Source: Clostridium pasteurianum BC1
GTDB taxonomy: Bacteria > Bacillota > Clostridia > Clostridiales > Clostridiaceae
DNA length: 64,000 nucleotides
NCBI RefSeq assembly: GCF_000389635.1
Contig: NC_021182.1
Span: 1,798,001 to 1,862,000, forward strand
Reading direction: 5' to 3'
Positions within the stretch are counted from its first letter, which is position 1. Every line of letters begins with the position of its first letter. The notes under the pieces were generated by a model. It was not told where the DNA came from. It saw only the letters and a program-made list of their open reading frames with translations, and searched no databases. Shown one piece after another: positions 45,289-54,181 of this stretch. Position numbers and translations under genes: made by a program.

Positions 45289-45298
45289 TTTTTAAGAT

Positions 45299-45586
45299 AT
45301 GAGAATTAATAAAATGCTTAAAAGATTCGTAGGTATTTTAATGGTACTGATTGAGATAATTGCAATAAATTCAGCTATTTATATGAAAGCCAAAACTCGT
45401 TCTGTTCAAAATAAATTTATTAATAATTATAATAAATCCAGTAGTACAATTGGAGAATAATTACAAGATAAGTAAGCTTGGCACGGGTATTGAGAATTTC
45501 ATTCCAATTTCAGTTTTAAATCAATACAAGGATGCCAAATAACGTTAGTAACTTGTACACCTACTAGAGTGGAACTCAAAGATTGA
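45299..45586 (+). pseudogene. Sortase pseudogene
   Basis: ATG 45299 opens a 53-codon frame with a sortase-like membrane anchor (KMLKRFVGILMVLIEIIAINSAIYM) that stops at 45458. Further on, the same frame contains ITLVTCTPTRVELKD, the TLxTC motif with the catalytic Cys of class C/D sortases. In between are stops, and a second frame reads KLGTGIENFIPISVLNQYKDAK. Most of the catalytic domain is deleted. It lies right after an LPXTG protein, which must now rely on a sortase elsewhere. Confidence 0.6.
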
Positions 45587-46161
45587 TTATTGCAGGTACT
45601 ATAAATAAAAAAAGTTTTAAAAAAAATCAGTAAAAAGTTTTTTTGTTGGATTTTTATACATTATTAAAAGTATTAAATTTCAAGCATTTAATATAAATAG
45701 AAAATGTTAATAGTAGTAATAACAATAATATGTATTTGATGCGTTTTATTCGTATATTGTTTACTAACTAAGGCCACATGATGGATATTAATTCCAACAT
45801 GTGGCCTATTTTTACACGTGTGTCAGGTATCCGTTATAATTAAAATGGCTAATTATTAATATTTAAAATATTTAATTAAATTTGTATAAAGATTATTCTG
45901 CACGACCATGAAGAAAACAAAACATTATACATATAAATTATGTCATAGTAATATTTTTGTGTTGAATTTTATAGCAAGTACTAATTTCAAAATATGGAAT
46001 AATATGTATTTATTGTAAATTATTAAAATGTAGAATTGAAATACTAATATTGTAGTAATATACTTAATTTATAAATAAATACAATTGTTGCTGTTAGTTA
46101 AATGCGTTAATTAAACGAGTTTAATAGTTTTTTGTGTAAAAAGCAATTTAGGGAGGGAAAA
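45587..46161. other. Gap upstream of the GT39 gene
   Basis: No gene is supported. A hairpin GGCCACATG...CATGTGGCC near 45772-45806, followed by TATTTTT, looks like an orphan terminator. The last bases hold the AGGGAGG ribosome binding site for the next gene. Confidence 0.45.
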
Positions 46162-48183
46162 ATGAAAAGAATAAAATTTACAAAAGAAACTTTTGCAATG
46201 ATAATAATTTTAATGGTATCCGGAATATTAAATTTTTCAAATTTGGGTATAGAGGGATATGGTAATGAATATTATGCAGCTGGTGTAAGAAGTATGACAG
46301 TGAATCTAAAGAACTTCTTCTTTGTATCATTTGATCCTTCTGGTTTTGTAAGCATTGATAAACCGCCAGTAGGATTCTGGCTTCAAGCAATCTCCGCTAA
46401 AATATTTGGATTTAGTGGGTTTAGTATAATTTTTCCACAGGCTTTAGCTGGAGTAATTTCTGTTACATTAATTTATCATATAGTAAAAAAGTATTTTGGT
46501 ACCTTACCGGCACTAGTTTCTGGATTTTGTATTGCAGTAACTCCAATATTTGTAGCTACAAGTAGAAACAATACAATAGATGGTATTTTAACACTAGCTT
46601 TGATTACAGCAAGTTATTTTTTTGCATTAGCCATTGAAAAACGAAATGGCAAATATATTGTATTATGCTTAGTTGTAGTTGGTATTGGCTTTAATATAAA
46701 AATGGCAGAAGCATACTTGATTTTGCCAGCTATATATATTACATATATGTTATTTTCGTCAATATCTATAAAAAAGAGAATGTTTCATCTTTCAATTGGA
46801 ACAATAGCTTTATTAATAGTTTCTTTATCCTGGGCTTTGATAGTTGATTTTGTAGCGCCTATAGACAGGCCTTATGTTGGAAGTAGTAAAGATAACACAG
46901 AAATACAGCTTATTCTGGGTTATAATGGATTCAAGAGACTTGGAATAAATCTTAAAGCATTAATAAGTAGCAACAAGCAGAATTATGAAGCTTCTAAAGA
47001 ATATAATAAAAATACCCCTGTAAAATCTAAAAACACAGCCTTTAGTAATATGAAAGAAAATAACATAGAAGTTCTTACTCAAAATATCCAACAAGATTAT
47101 AGTTCCAAACTAGGTATAACAAGGTTTTTTTCTAAAAATAATTTGTCTGATCAAATTAGTTGGCTAATTCCTTTTGCTATTTTAGGTTTTATAGCAGTTG
47201 TGGTAAAGGAAAAAATAAAATTTTCTTTTGAAGATAATAAAAAACTTTTGCCAACATTTTGGTTTATCTGGTTTGTTACAGAATTTCTATACTTCAGCTT
47301 TACTTATGGAGTATTTCAGCCTTATTATTTTATAACAATGGTGCCGCCTATTTCTGCACTAGTTGGAATTGGATTACTAACAATGATGGAATTATTTTGT
47401 AACAATAGTAATTGGAAAAAGTATATTATATTTTTTACCATTTTAATAAATGCACTATTGGAAATATTAATTTTATCATATAATTTTAACAATGATTCCT
47501 ATAAAATTGTCATCATATTAACTGCAATTTTCAGTTTGTTACCTTTGGTTTTGTTGTCTATATTTAGTATTGTTAAGGCAAAAGTGGCTAAAGATGAAAG
47601 TGTCATTAAATACGAAGTAAAATTTTTAATTTTTGCATTTGTAGGGCTATTGATTGCCCCAACTGTATGGTCCATTACTCCAATGTTTCATACAATGAGC
47701 GGTAGAAGTCCTATAGTGGGTTTAGAATTATTTGATAATAAAATAAGTGATACCATAAGTACAAATAAAAAATTAATCCAATTTTTAGAAGAGAATAATG
47801 GAAATCAAAAGTATCTATTAGCAACTCCAACTGCTAGTATTTATGCATCGTATATAATAGTTGAAACGGGTAAAACTGCAATGGCTTATGGTGGCTTTAG
47901 TGGTGGAGATAAAATAATTACTGTAGAAAAGTTAGAACAGTTAGTAGATAACGGTGAAATCAGATATGCAATGACCTATCCGGAAGGTAATGGAAATAAA
48001 GATATAGAAAACTACATTAAAGAAAATGGTAAGATTGTACCAGAAAACAAGTGGAACATTAGTTCTTCAAAATTTATTGGAACTATAGATTATTTATATA
48101 AAATAAATGAAAAGCATTATAATTTTAACATAAATAATTCAGTGCAGTTATATGATTTAAAAACAATTAATAGTAATTTATAG
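46162..48183 (+). CDS. Membrane glycosyltransferase, family 39 (YkcB/ArnT-like)
   Basis: This polytopic protein is about 673 residues long with roughly 11-13 membrane helices. The first loop has the family signature YYAAGVRSMTVNLKNFFFVSFDPSGFVSIDKPPVGFWLQAISAKIFGFS, with the acidic residue and KPP motif of lipid-phosphate-sugar-dependent GT39/PMT enzymes. The C-terminal extracytoplasmic domain (about 525-673) includes YLLATPTASIYASYIIVETGKTAMAYGGFSGGDKIIT, as in YkcB-type proteins. It should move a sugar from undecaprenyl phosphate to a surface acceptor. ATG 46162 is chosen because AGGGAGG precedes it; an upstream in-frame start at 46132 has no site. Confidence 0.9.
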   Translation: MKRIKFTKETFAMIIILMVSGILNFSNLGIEGYGNEYYAAGVRSMTVNLKNFFFVSFDPSGFVSIDKPPVGFWLQAISAKIFGFSGFSIIFPQALAGVISVTLIYHIVKKYFGTLPALVSGFCIAVTPIFVATSRNNTIDGILTLALITASYFFALAIEKRNGKYIVLCLVVVGIGFNIKMAEAYLILPAIYITYMLFSSISIKKRMFHLSIGTIALLIVSLSWALIVDFVAPIDRPYVGSSKDNTEIQLILGYNGFKRLGINLKALISSNKQNYEASKEYNKNTPVKSKNTAFSNMKENNIEVLTQNIQQDYSSKLGITRFFSKNNLSDQISWLIPFAILGFIAVVVKEKIKFSFEDNKKLLPTFWFIWFVTEFLYFSFTYGVFQPYYFITMVPPISALVGIGLLTMMELFCNNSNWKKYIIFFTILINALLEILILSYNFNNDSYKIVIILTAIFSLLPLVLLSIFSIVKAKVAKDESVIKYEVKFLIFAFVGLLIAPTVWSITPMFHTMSGRSPIVGLELFDNKISDTISTNKKLIQFLEENNGNQKYLLATPTASIYASYIIVETGKTAMAYGGFSGGDKIITVEKLEQLVDNGEIRYAMTYPEGNGNKDIENYIKENGKIVPENKWNISSSKFIGTIDYLYKINEKHYNFNINNSVQLYDLKTINSNL

Positions 48184-48500
48184 TATTTACAATGTATTAT
48201 CTTAATTTAAATTGTGTAAGTAAAGAAGGAGTTAAAATACTTTAATGGTATTGCCAAATTATTTATATTAGATATTTGTGTTAGAATTTTTCAGAAGAAT
48301 GCTTTGATTACTCCAAGTTTTTACATCACATATCTTAGAATTAATATTTAATTCTATATATAGTAAAAAACTATAAATAATAAGATAATAAAATGGAGTA
48401 AGAGAACCTTATGGAAAGGTAAAAAGTATTTAATTTAGAGAGGTAAAATTTCTAATGTTATTAAAAAATAATAGGACATTGATAGAAAGACGTGTGAGAA
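48184..48500. other. Gap between GT39 gene and deacetylase pseudogene
   Basis: AT-rich with no supported gene or clear promoter. Confidence 0.4.
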
Positions 48501-49105
48501 ATGAAATTATTTATTTTTTGTATAGTAGTAGTCTATGTTGTATTACCTAATTTATATTATAGAAAATTCTCAAAAAAATAATAAAAAAAGTTTAATCGAA
48601 AGAAAAAATAGTTGCTCTTACTTTTGATGATGGACCGGATCCAAGATATACTCTTGATTTACTTGATGTACTCAAACAGAATAATGTAAAATGTACTTTT
48701 TTTGTTCTTGCGGAAAAAGCACGAAAATATCCAGAAATAATTAAACGTATTGAAGAGGATGGACATTATATTGGACTTCATTCTTTAAAACATATAAATG
48801 CTATTTTTAGACCTCCTTGGGGTATGTTTAATCCTGTAACGTTTTATTATGCTAAAATAAATAATTTGAAAGTTGTACTATGGTCAATACATGCTATGGA
48901 CTGGAGTAGATGGGTAACTGTTGAGTATATTAAAAATAAACTTATTAATAATGTGAAATCTGGAGATATAGTATTATTACATGATGGAAGAGGCGCTCAA
49001 CAATCTCCATTAAAAACAATTAATGCTTTAAAATTTGTTTTGCCTTATTTAAAAAGAAATGGTTATAGGTTTGTTATGATTAATGAAATATTTTCTAATC
49101 ATTAA
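48501..49105 (+). pseudogene. Polysaccharide deacetylase (NodB-type) pseudogene
   Basis: ATG 48501 starts an N-terminal membrane anchor (MKLFIFCIVVVYVVLPNLYY) that ends in tandem stops and an A-run frameshift. The catalytic domain continues in another frame: KIVALTFDDGPDPRYTLDLLDVLKQNNVKCTFFVL, with the metal and catalytic Asp pair in TFDDG. Then comes GHYIGLHSLKH, fused directly to FRPPWGMF. About 45 residues between the HSxxH-like motif and RPPxG are lost. The C-terminal half (VVLWSIHAMDWSRW...GDIVLLHDGRG) is intact from Met 48824. It should be inactive. It originally probably trimmed acetyl groups from peptidoglycan or another glycan. Confidence 0.85.
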
Positions 49106-49131
49106 GGATACAAGCGCACTTTGTATCCTTA
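49103..49131 (+). terminator. Terminator after the deacetylase remnant
   Basis: TAAGGATACAA and TTGTATCCTTA form an 11-bp stem with a GCGCACT loop, starting at the stop codon. Confidence 0.7.
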
Positions 49132-49310
49132 ATAATTTTAATTTAATTCATAAGTTTACTCCAATATATTTTAAGAAAGAGTATTTAGTCTATAAAATAT
49201 GTATAATATGTTAATCTGAGAGAAAGATTAATATATTTAATCTGATTTTAATATTTTCTATATACAATATAAATGTAGAAGTGTAATTTTAAAATTAGGA
49301 GGTACATTTT

Positions 49311-50180
49311 ATGAATAAGAAATCTACTGCAATAGTAACTAGTTTAGCTTTGGGAGGTATCTTATTGTTTGGAACAGCTTTTGTAAATGCTTCACAATTA
49401 TCTGGATATCAATCATTTAAGGGAGCTGTGAATGATACTAAAAATTTAAAAAACGGGACAATTAATTTACAGTTAGCAGTATCTGATAATGGAAATAACA
49501 TAATAAATGCAAATTCAAACGTTAAGTTGAATTTAAATGCTAATGCTATGAGCAGTGTAACTACGGTAAAATCAGGAAGTGATACGCAAACTTTTAATAG
49601 TTATAAGCAAGATGGAAAAAGTATAACTAAGGACAATAATAGTAACGAATACATTGTAAAACAAAATGGCAGTAAAAATATAAATGGAAAAGATAAAGTT
49701 GAAAATCCTGCTGTATCCAAGAGTGTTGAGGTGGTAATGGATACACTAGTGGGAAGTATGCAAAATAAAGTTAGTGTAACTGGTAATACAGATGGTACAA
49801 AAAAAGATTCAATAAATTTAAATTCTAGTGAGATAACTCCGCTGTCAAATGCATTAGCTTCTATAGCCTTGATTAGAAATGATAATGAAGCAGTAAATTA
49901 CAATAAAGTCAATTTAAATAGTTTAAAAAATGTTATACCACAGCTTCAAAGTAATATAAAAATTGAAAGTATCAATTCAAATGGAGATATAAATAAAAAT
50001 GATGTCATTACAGATCAAACTGCTGTAATTGTATTATCTGGTGATGATGCAAATGGAAAACAACATAATATTAAATTTGATATAAACTTAACTTTATCTA
50101 ATATTAATAATACAACTCCAGATAAAGTTGACTTGAATGGAAAACAAGTAAAAACTATAACCTCACATTTTGGAGAATAA
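49311..50180 (+). CDS. Secreted protein of unknown function
   Basis: This 289-residue protein has a clear signal peptide (residues 1-28, ending TAFVNA-SQ) and no membrane anchor or LPXTG motif after it. The mature part is rich in Asn, Ser, Lys and Val and alternates short strands (GTINLQLAVSDNGNNIINANSNVKLNLNANA; DQTAVIVLSGDDANGKQHNIKFDINLTLSNI). This suggests an all-beta, outer-membrane-lipoprotein-like or LppX-like fold, but I do not recognise a family. The ribosome binding site is TAGGAGGT. It lies upstream of an ABC transporter ATPase remnant, with a terminator between. Confidence 0.75.
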   Translation: MNKKSTAIVTSLALGGILLFGTAFVNASQLSGYQSFKGAVNDTKNLKNGTINLQLAVSDNGNNIINANSNVKLNLNANAMSSVTTVKSGSDTQTFNSYKQDGKSITKDNNSNEYIVKQNGSKNINGKDKVENPAVSKSVEVVMDTLVGSMQNKVSVTGNTDGTKKDSINLNSSEITPLSNALASIALIRNDNEAVNYNKVNLNSLKNVIPQLQSNIKIESINSNGDINKNDVITDQTAVIVLSGDDANGKQHNIKFDINLTLSNINNTTPDKVDLNGKQVKTITSHFGE

Positions 50181-50204
50181 CTCCAATAGTAAATAGATTA
50201 AGAT

Positions 50205-50244
50205 ATGTTTTAGATAGTTGTTTTTTTACATATATCTAAAACAT
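50205..50244 (+). terminator. Terminator after the secreted protein gene
   Basis: ATGTTTTAGATA pairs with TATCTAAAACAT, followed by TATTTTTT. Confidence 0.75.
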
Positions 50245-50280
50245 TATTTTTTAATATAAATAATGGAATGAGGTGTTACG

Positions 50281-50718
50281 TTGAAAAAAGTGCTAGAGGT
50301 AGAGGGACTAACTAAGCTATATAAAAATGGGCGTGGAGTAAAAAACATAAGTTTTAAAGTCTATAGTGGAGATGTATTTGGTTTTCTTGAACCAAATGGC
50401 GCAGGTAAGACTACAGTAATGAAAGCAATTACTGCTTTGAATAGATTTGACAGTGGAAAAGTTCAAATTTTAGAAAATGACTTAAAAAAACAATTTGAAG
50501 AAGCTTTAAAAAATGTAGGTTCAATTATAGAGACAGCAGATGTTTATGAATACATGAGTGCTTACAATAACTTGAAATTTGTAGCCAGATTTTATAAAGA
50601 AATAAATGAAAATGAAATTAATAGTATATTAGATATAGTAAATTTAACTAAGTTTAAACATGAAAAAGTAAGAAAATTTTCTTTGGGAATGAAACAAGCC
50701 TGTCTTTACCAAATATAA
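50281..50718 (+). pseudogene. Truncated ABC transporter ATP-binding protein
   Basis: A TTG start after GAGGTG gives the N-terminal 140 residues of an antibiotic/bacitracin-type (BcrA-like) ATPase: LEVEGLTKLYKNGRGVKNISFKV, Walker A EPNGAGKTT, the Q-loop region NVGSIIETADVYEYMSAYNNLKFVARF, and the signature start KFSLGMKQ. The protein then ends in CLYQI. Walker B, the H-loop and about 160 residues are missing, so it cannot hydrolyse ATP normally. The permease gene that usually follows is absent. Confidence 0.85.
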
Positions 50719-50889
50719 TACGTGTTGGATTGTAGAAATCAAAATTTAACATAACAAACTCTCTTTTTAATAGATGTGATTTTTGAAACATGAGAGTGTT
50801 AACTTTTGACGCTGAGTATAAAAGCTGAATATGTGAATCACCTTTTTGTTGAACACTTATTCATAATTTTCTCCCTCTCTTTGTATTAG

Positions 50890-50915
50890 GTTAGTGTAAA
50901 ATTTTTTACACTAAC
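50890..50915. promoter_or_regulatory. Perfect 12-bp dyad upstream of a flavodoxin remnant
   Basis: GTTAGTGTAAAA and TTTTACACTAAC are exact inverse complements separated by TT. The dyad lies about 25 bases upstream of a GGGAGG site. This is the design of an operator for a small winged-helix repressor such as an HxlR/MarR protein; the regulator gene is not nearby. Confidence 0.55.
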
Positions 50916-50939
50916 AGTTTATAAAGGGAGGAATTTTTA

Positions 50940-51089
50940 ATGAAAGTTGTGGCTTTTAATGGAAGTCATTCTAAAGCAGGAAATACTTATCATGGAATAA
51001 AAATAGTTATTGATGAACTTGAGAGAGAAGGTATAGAAACAGAAATAATTCATGTAGGAAATAAGTCTATTAGAGATAGATTAAGTTAA
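50940..51089 (+). pseudogene. N-terminal fragment of an NADPH-dependent FMN reductase
   Basis: ATG 50940 after GGGAGGA gives 49 codons: MKVVAFNGSHSKAGNTYHGI, then KIVIDELEREGIETEIIHVG and a few more residues. This is the flavodoxin-fold phosphate loop and first helix of FMN reductases (usual GSPRKxGNT). It stops at 51087 just before the attachment-site scars, so the rest of the gene was lost to a rearrangement. Confidence 0.75.
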
Positions 51090-51268
51090 TTGGCAACCTT
51101 CTTACAGGACGAAGTATAGGGAACAAATTATATGTTGGCACTTTTGTTGGCAAAATTATATTTTTTTATTTTATAAGATATTTCTTTAAATGCTTATAAG
51201 CTACTAATATCAATAATTACATCACTTTATATAATTTTAAATTTCATAACTTTTTTATGTTTCAACTA

Positions 51269-51286
51269 ATTCGTAATCAGTAGGTC
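51269..51286 (+). repeat. 18-bp copy of the tRNA anticodon-arm sequence
   Basis: ATTCGTAATCAGTAGGTC is identical to the first 18 bases of the half tRNA at 41832. The T arm is not present here. The direct repeat brackets a 9.4-kb segment and could be the other attachment end of an element. Confidence 0.55.
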
Positions 51287-51325
51287 TAAAATCAGCTTAT
51301 TTAACTTAATAAGCTACCTTTATAT

Positions 51326-51541
51326 TTTTCCCACACTTTTCCCACAAAAGTTTCAGATAGCTATAGTTTTGTTTAGAAAGCAGAAGTAAGTAAAGTTAGT
51401 AATATCAACATTTATAGGAAAGTGCAGAAAAATAAAAATATATAAAAACAAATCACGGGTTCGATTCCCGTTGGGGCTACCAAAGCTTTAAATAAGCTAG
51501 TTTACAGAGTTTGTATACTGGCTTATTTTTTTATTTTCCCA
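51326..51541 (+). repeat. Long direct repeat with tRNA 3' end, copy A
   Basis: A block of about 215 bases, nearly identical to 61577-61790. It begins TTTTCCCACACTTTTCCCAC, ends in a terminator-like stem (AATAAGC...GCTTATT plus T run), and contains at 51451-51482 the T arm, acceptor strand and CCA of a tRNA (CGGGTTCGATTCCCG then TTGGGGCTACCA). The 5' tRNA part is missing. A third, partial echo follows at about 51551-51610. It is read as an integration scar. Confidence 0.75.
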
Positions 51542-51638
51542 CACTAGTTTTAGAAAACTATAGTTTCTGTTAGAAGGCAGTAGTTAGTAAAGCTAGTAAG
51601 ATCAATGCTTACAGTAAATTTTAGAAAACTGTAGTTTG

Positions 51639-52238
51639 CTATAAGGCAAAACCTTTGGTTGTGGGTGGGTTCGGAAGTTTAACAGCCGTATATAGCTGAT
51701 ATATTGGATTGTTAAATTTAAATAGAAATTTTTTATGTTCAATTTCAGCCTTAATTAACAAGTTTTTATATCTCATAAATAAATTTTTACTACTTATTGG
51801 ATTACCAGTTGCAGTAGCAAATATAAGATTATTATTTTTATAAGAATCACCAGCTTTTAATTTTTCCTCATCTTGTTTTAACTTATGAGATTTAATTATT
51901 TTTATTAGGTTTGAAGGGATAGGTACAATTCTATTACTTGTTTTAGATTTGGGAGTTTGGATTAAAATTTTATGTCCATCACTATTACCGTCATCATTAA
52001 AGATTTTTATTCTTTTAATTGTTTTTTTCAACTTTAATTTTTCTATGAAAGCTAGTTTATATAAATTCATGATTTCTTTACCAAAGTCCGAATAAAAACT
52101 GAAGTTGGTAAAATTATGCAAAATTGAAATTGACAAATGGATTAACGAAAATAAATTTTCAATGAAAGATGAAGATGATATTGACTTGAAAATCAAATCA
52201 CGTATTAAAGGTTGAGCTTTTCCCGAAAAAAAGGACAC
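51639..52238 (-). pseudogene. Tyrosine recombinase (phage-type integrase) remnant
   Basis: Over about 51728-52031 the frame reads IKIFNDDGNSDGHKILIQTPKSKTSNRIVPIPSNLIKIIKSHKLKQDEEKLKAGDSY, then LIFATATGNPISSKNLFMRYKNLLIKAEI. This is the middle of the catalytic domain of phage-type integrases, around the beta-hairpin that carries the catalytic Lys. The frame loses similarity just where the HxLRH motif should follow, and also at the N-terminus. It lies beside the tRNA-end scar at 51451, as integrases do beside their attachment sites. Confidence 0.75.
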
Positions 52239-52618
52239 TTCAGAGTTAGGTATTCTCTTTAAATCTCAATATTACTATTGTTTTCACATCATAGAAAATT
52301 CAATTAGAATTTTTCTAAGATGCTAACAAAATTTTATATTTATCTCTAAATTGAGATGGTGTCATATATCCTAAGGCCTGATTTTTCCTTTTTCGGTTAT
52401 AAAAAATTTCTATGTACCAAAATATATCACGACGTGCTTCTTCACGCGTAGCGTATTGTTTTTGGTATAACATTTCGAATTTTATTGTACTGAAGAAGGT
52501 TTCAGCACAGGCATTATTGCGGCTCATGCTGCATATTATTTTGTGACTTTTTAAGAATGATTGATATTCATGACTGCAGTAATCGACTAAAGGAAAGGGA
52601 TTGCTCCCTTTGCCTCGT

Positions 52619-54181
52619 CTAAGAACCGTACGTGAGAGTTTCCCGCTCATACGGCTCAAGCATTTCTTCACCATTTCTGGCGGCAGCCAGTGATTTTAAT
52701 TTCATTTTTCTTTTCTCAAAATACTCTTTGTGTATAAAGGGATTTTTAGAAATCTGCAATTTAGGGTGTCGGATGATATTTATCCTTCTCAGATTTATAA
52801 GGCTGTATTCATCCGTCATGAACAACCATCTCTTCTCATTCTTTTCATGCCAATATTTGTTCAGTCTCCACCATTTATTTTTGTTGGGGTGTCGATGCTT
52901 TGCCCATTGTTGTAATAAAAGATACAATGTATTGTTGATGTAAGAAAAGACTTTACTTGCTACAACATGTTTGTGATAGTTTGTCCATCCTCTAATCACT
53001 TGATTTAGTCTTCGGATTAATTCGGATTGATTGTGTGCTTTTCCTTCTTTCAGAATAATAGTAGCGCATTTTCTTATAAGGGTTCTTATTGAGTTTTCTG
53101 ATGGTTTGACAATTAATTTTTCCTTGAACTTTCGAAATGTCCAGCCAAGAAAGTCAAAGCCGTAGTCTATATGCGTAATCGTTGTTTTCTCTTGGGATAG
53201 ATTTAATCCACGATTTTTGAGAAATTTACTGACGATATCTTTTAGTTCTTCTGCTATTTCTTTTGTATTTGCAGTAATTATAAAGTCATCAGCATAACGT
53301 ACCATATTTACTTTGGTTTTTGCTCGATAGTGATTTTCTATTTTGCCCTTTGAGTTTCGATGGTATTTGTCTTGAATTAATTTTTCAAGACCGTCTAATG
53401 TCATATTTGCATAGAGACTTGAGATAGCTCCGCCTTGTGGTGAACCTGTGTCCGTAGGAAATAGGTTACCCTCATATATGAATCCTGATTTTAAAAATTG
53501 CTTCATTATTCTTTTATCCATCGGTATGTTCTTTTGTAACCAATCATGGTTGATGTTATCAAAACAGCCTTTGATATCTCCTTCTAATATCCAAGTAGGA
53601 GAACATTTTCTTGACAGTACACAGAATGTCTGTTCGCAAGCATCCTTAGCACTTCTTCCTTTACGAAAATCAAAAGAAATGTGGTCTCCAGTAACTTCAG
53701 CTACTGGTTCTAGTGCAAGTGCATACAGTGTCTGCATGGCTCTGTCATACATTGTAGGGATTCCCAGCGGTCGTTTCTTGTTTTTGCCTTTCTTTTTAAT
53801 GTAAACTCGTTTAAGAGGTTTTGTTCTATATTGTTTATCTGTAAGTGTTAGTACCGCCTTTATTTTTGAAGCTGATGTTGACCATAGCTTTTTGTCTACA
53901 CCAGATGTGTTTTTTCCCTTATTAGATGTTACTTTTTTTACTGCATAGGCTTTTGCATAGAATGAATGTGTTAGTAAGTATTGTAATCTTTTGGTCTTGT
54001 TCTTGTCACCCTTCACTGTTGCCTTGGCAATTCTGGATTGTAGCCTATTAACATATTTTTGTACCTGCAACCAGTCAATTGATTCCCATTGACTGGTTAG
54101 TGTGTTTTTGTCTTTTAGTCTCTCGGTTTTATCCGTCGTTGAATTACTAAAATTCATAAGTTTACCCTCCGTTTCTGCCAA
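52619..54181 (-). CDS. ltrA: Group II intron reverse transcriptase/maturase
   Basis: This 520-residue protein contains RT domains 0-7: SGVDKKLW, RPLGIPTMYDRAMQTLYALALEPVAE, ILEGDIKGCFDNINHDWL, GSPQGGAISSLYANM and the catalytic YADD at 296-299. The maturase domain X follows (about 360-460, HNQSELIRRLNQVIRGWTNYHKHVV). No clear HNH endonuclease follows, so it probably uses nascent-strand priming. The last residues EPYERETLTYG are encoded by domain V itself, and the stop lies inside the intron's 3' structure. It assists splicing and drives retrohoming of the intron. Confidence 0.93.
   Translation of the reverse strand: MAETEGKLMNFSNSTTDKTERLKDKNTLTSQWESIDWLQVQKYVNRLQSRIAKATVKGDKNKTKRLQYLLTHSFYAKAYAVKKVTSNKGKNTSGVDKKLWSTSASKIKAVLTLTDKQYRTKPLKRVYIKKKGKNKKRPLGIPTMYDRAMQTLYALALEPVAEVTGDHISFDFRKGRSAKDACEQTFCVLSRKCSPTWILEGDIKGCFDNINHDWLQKNIPMDKRIMKQFLKSGFIYEGNLFPTDTGSPQGGAISSLYANMTLDGLEKLIQDKYHRNSKGKIENHYRAKTKVNMVRYADDFIITANTKEIAEELKDIVSKFLKNRGLNLSQEKTTITHIDYGFDFLGWTFRKFKEKLIVKPSENSIRTLIRKCATIILKEGKAHNQSELIRRLNQVIRGWTNYHKHVVASKVFSYINNTLYLLLQQWAKHRHPNKNKWWRLNKYWHEKNEKRWLFMTDEYSLINLRRINIIRHPKLQISKNPFIHKEYFEKRKMKLKSLAAARNGEEMLEPYERETLTYGS
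52623..52657 (-). ncRNA. Group II intron domain V
   Basis: Catalytic hairpin with a GAGCCGTATGAGCGG arm and CTCACGTACGGTTC closing arm around a GAAA tip. It contains the family core and overlaps the end of the reverse transcriptase frame. Confidence 0.85.

Noticed and set aside
51451-51482. Functional tRNA gene (and its twin at 61701)
   Set aside because: Only the T arm and 3' acceptor with CCA are present; upstream bases are A-rich and do not pair.
53448-53804. 118-residue plus-strand frame inside the intron
   Set aside because: Antisense to the reverse transcriptase; no start signals and no recognisable domain.
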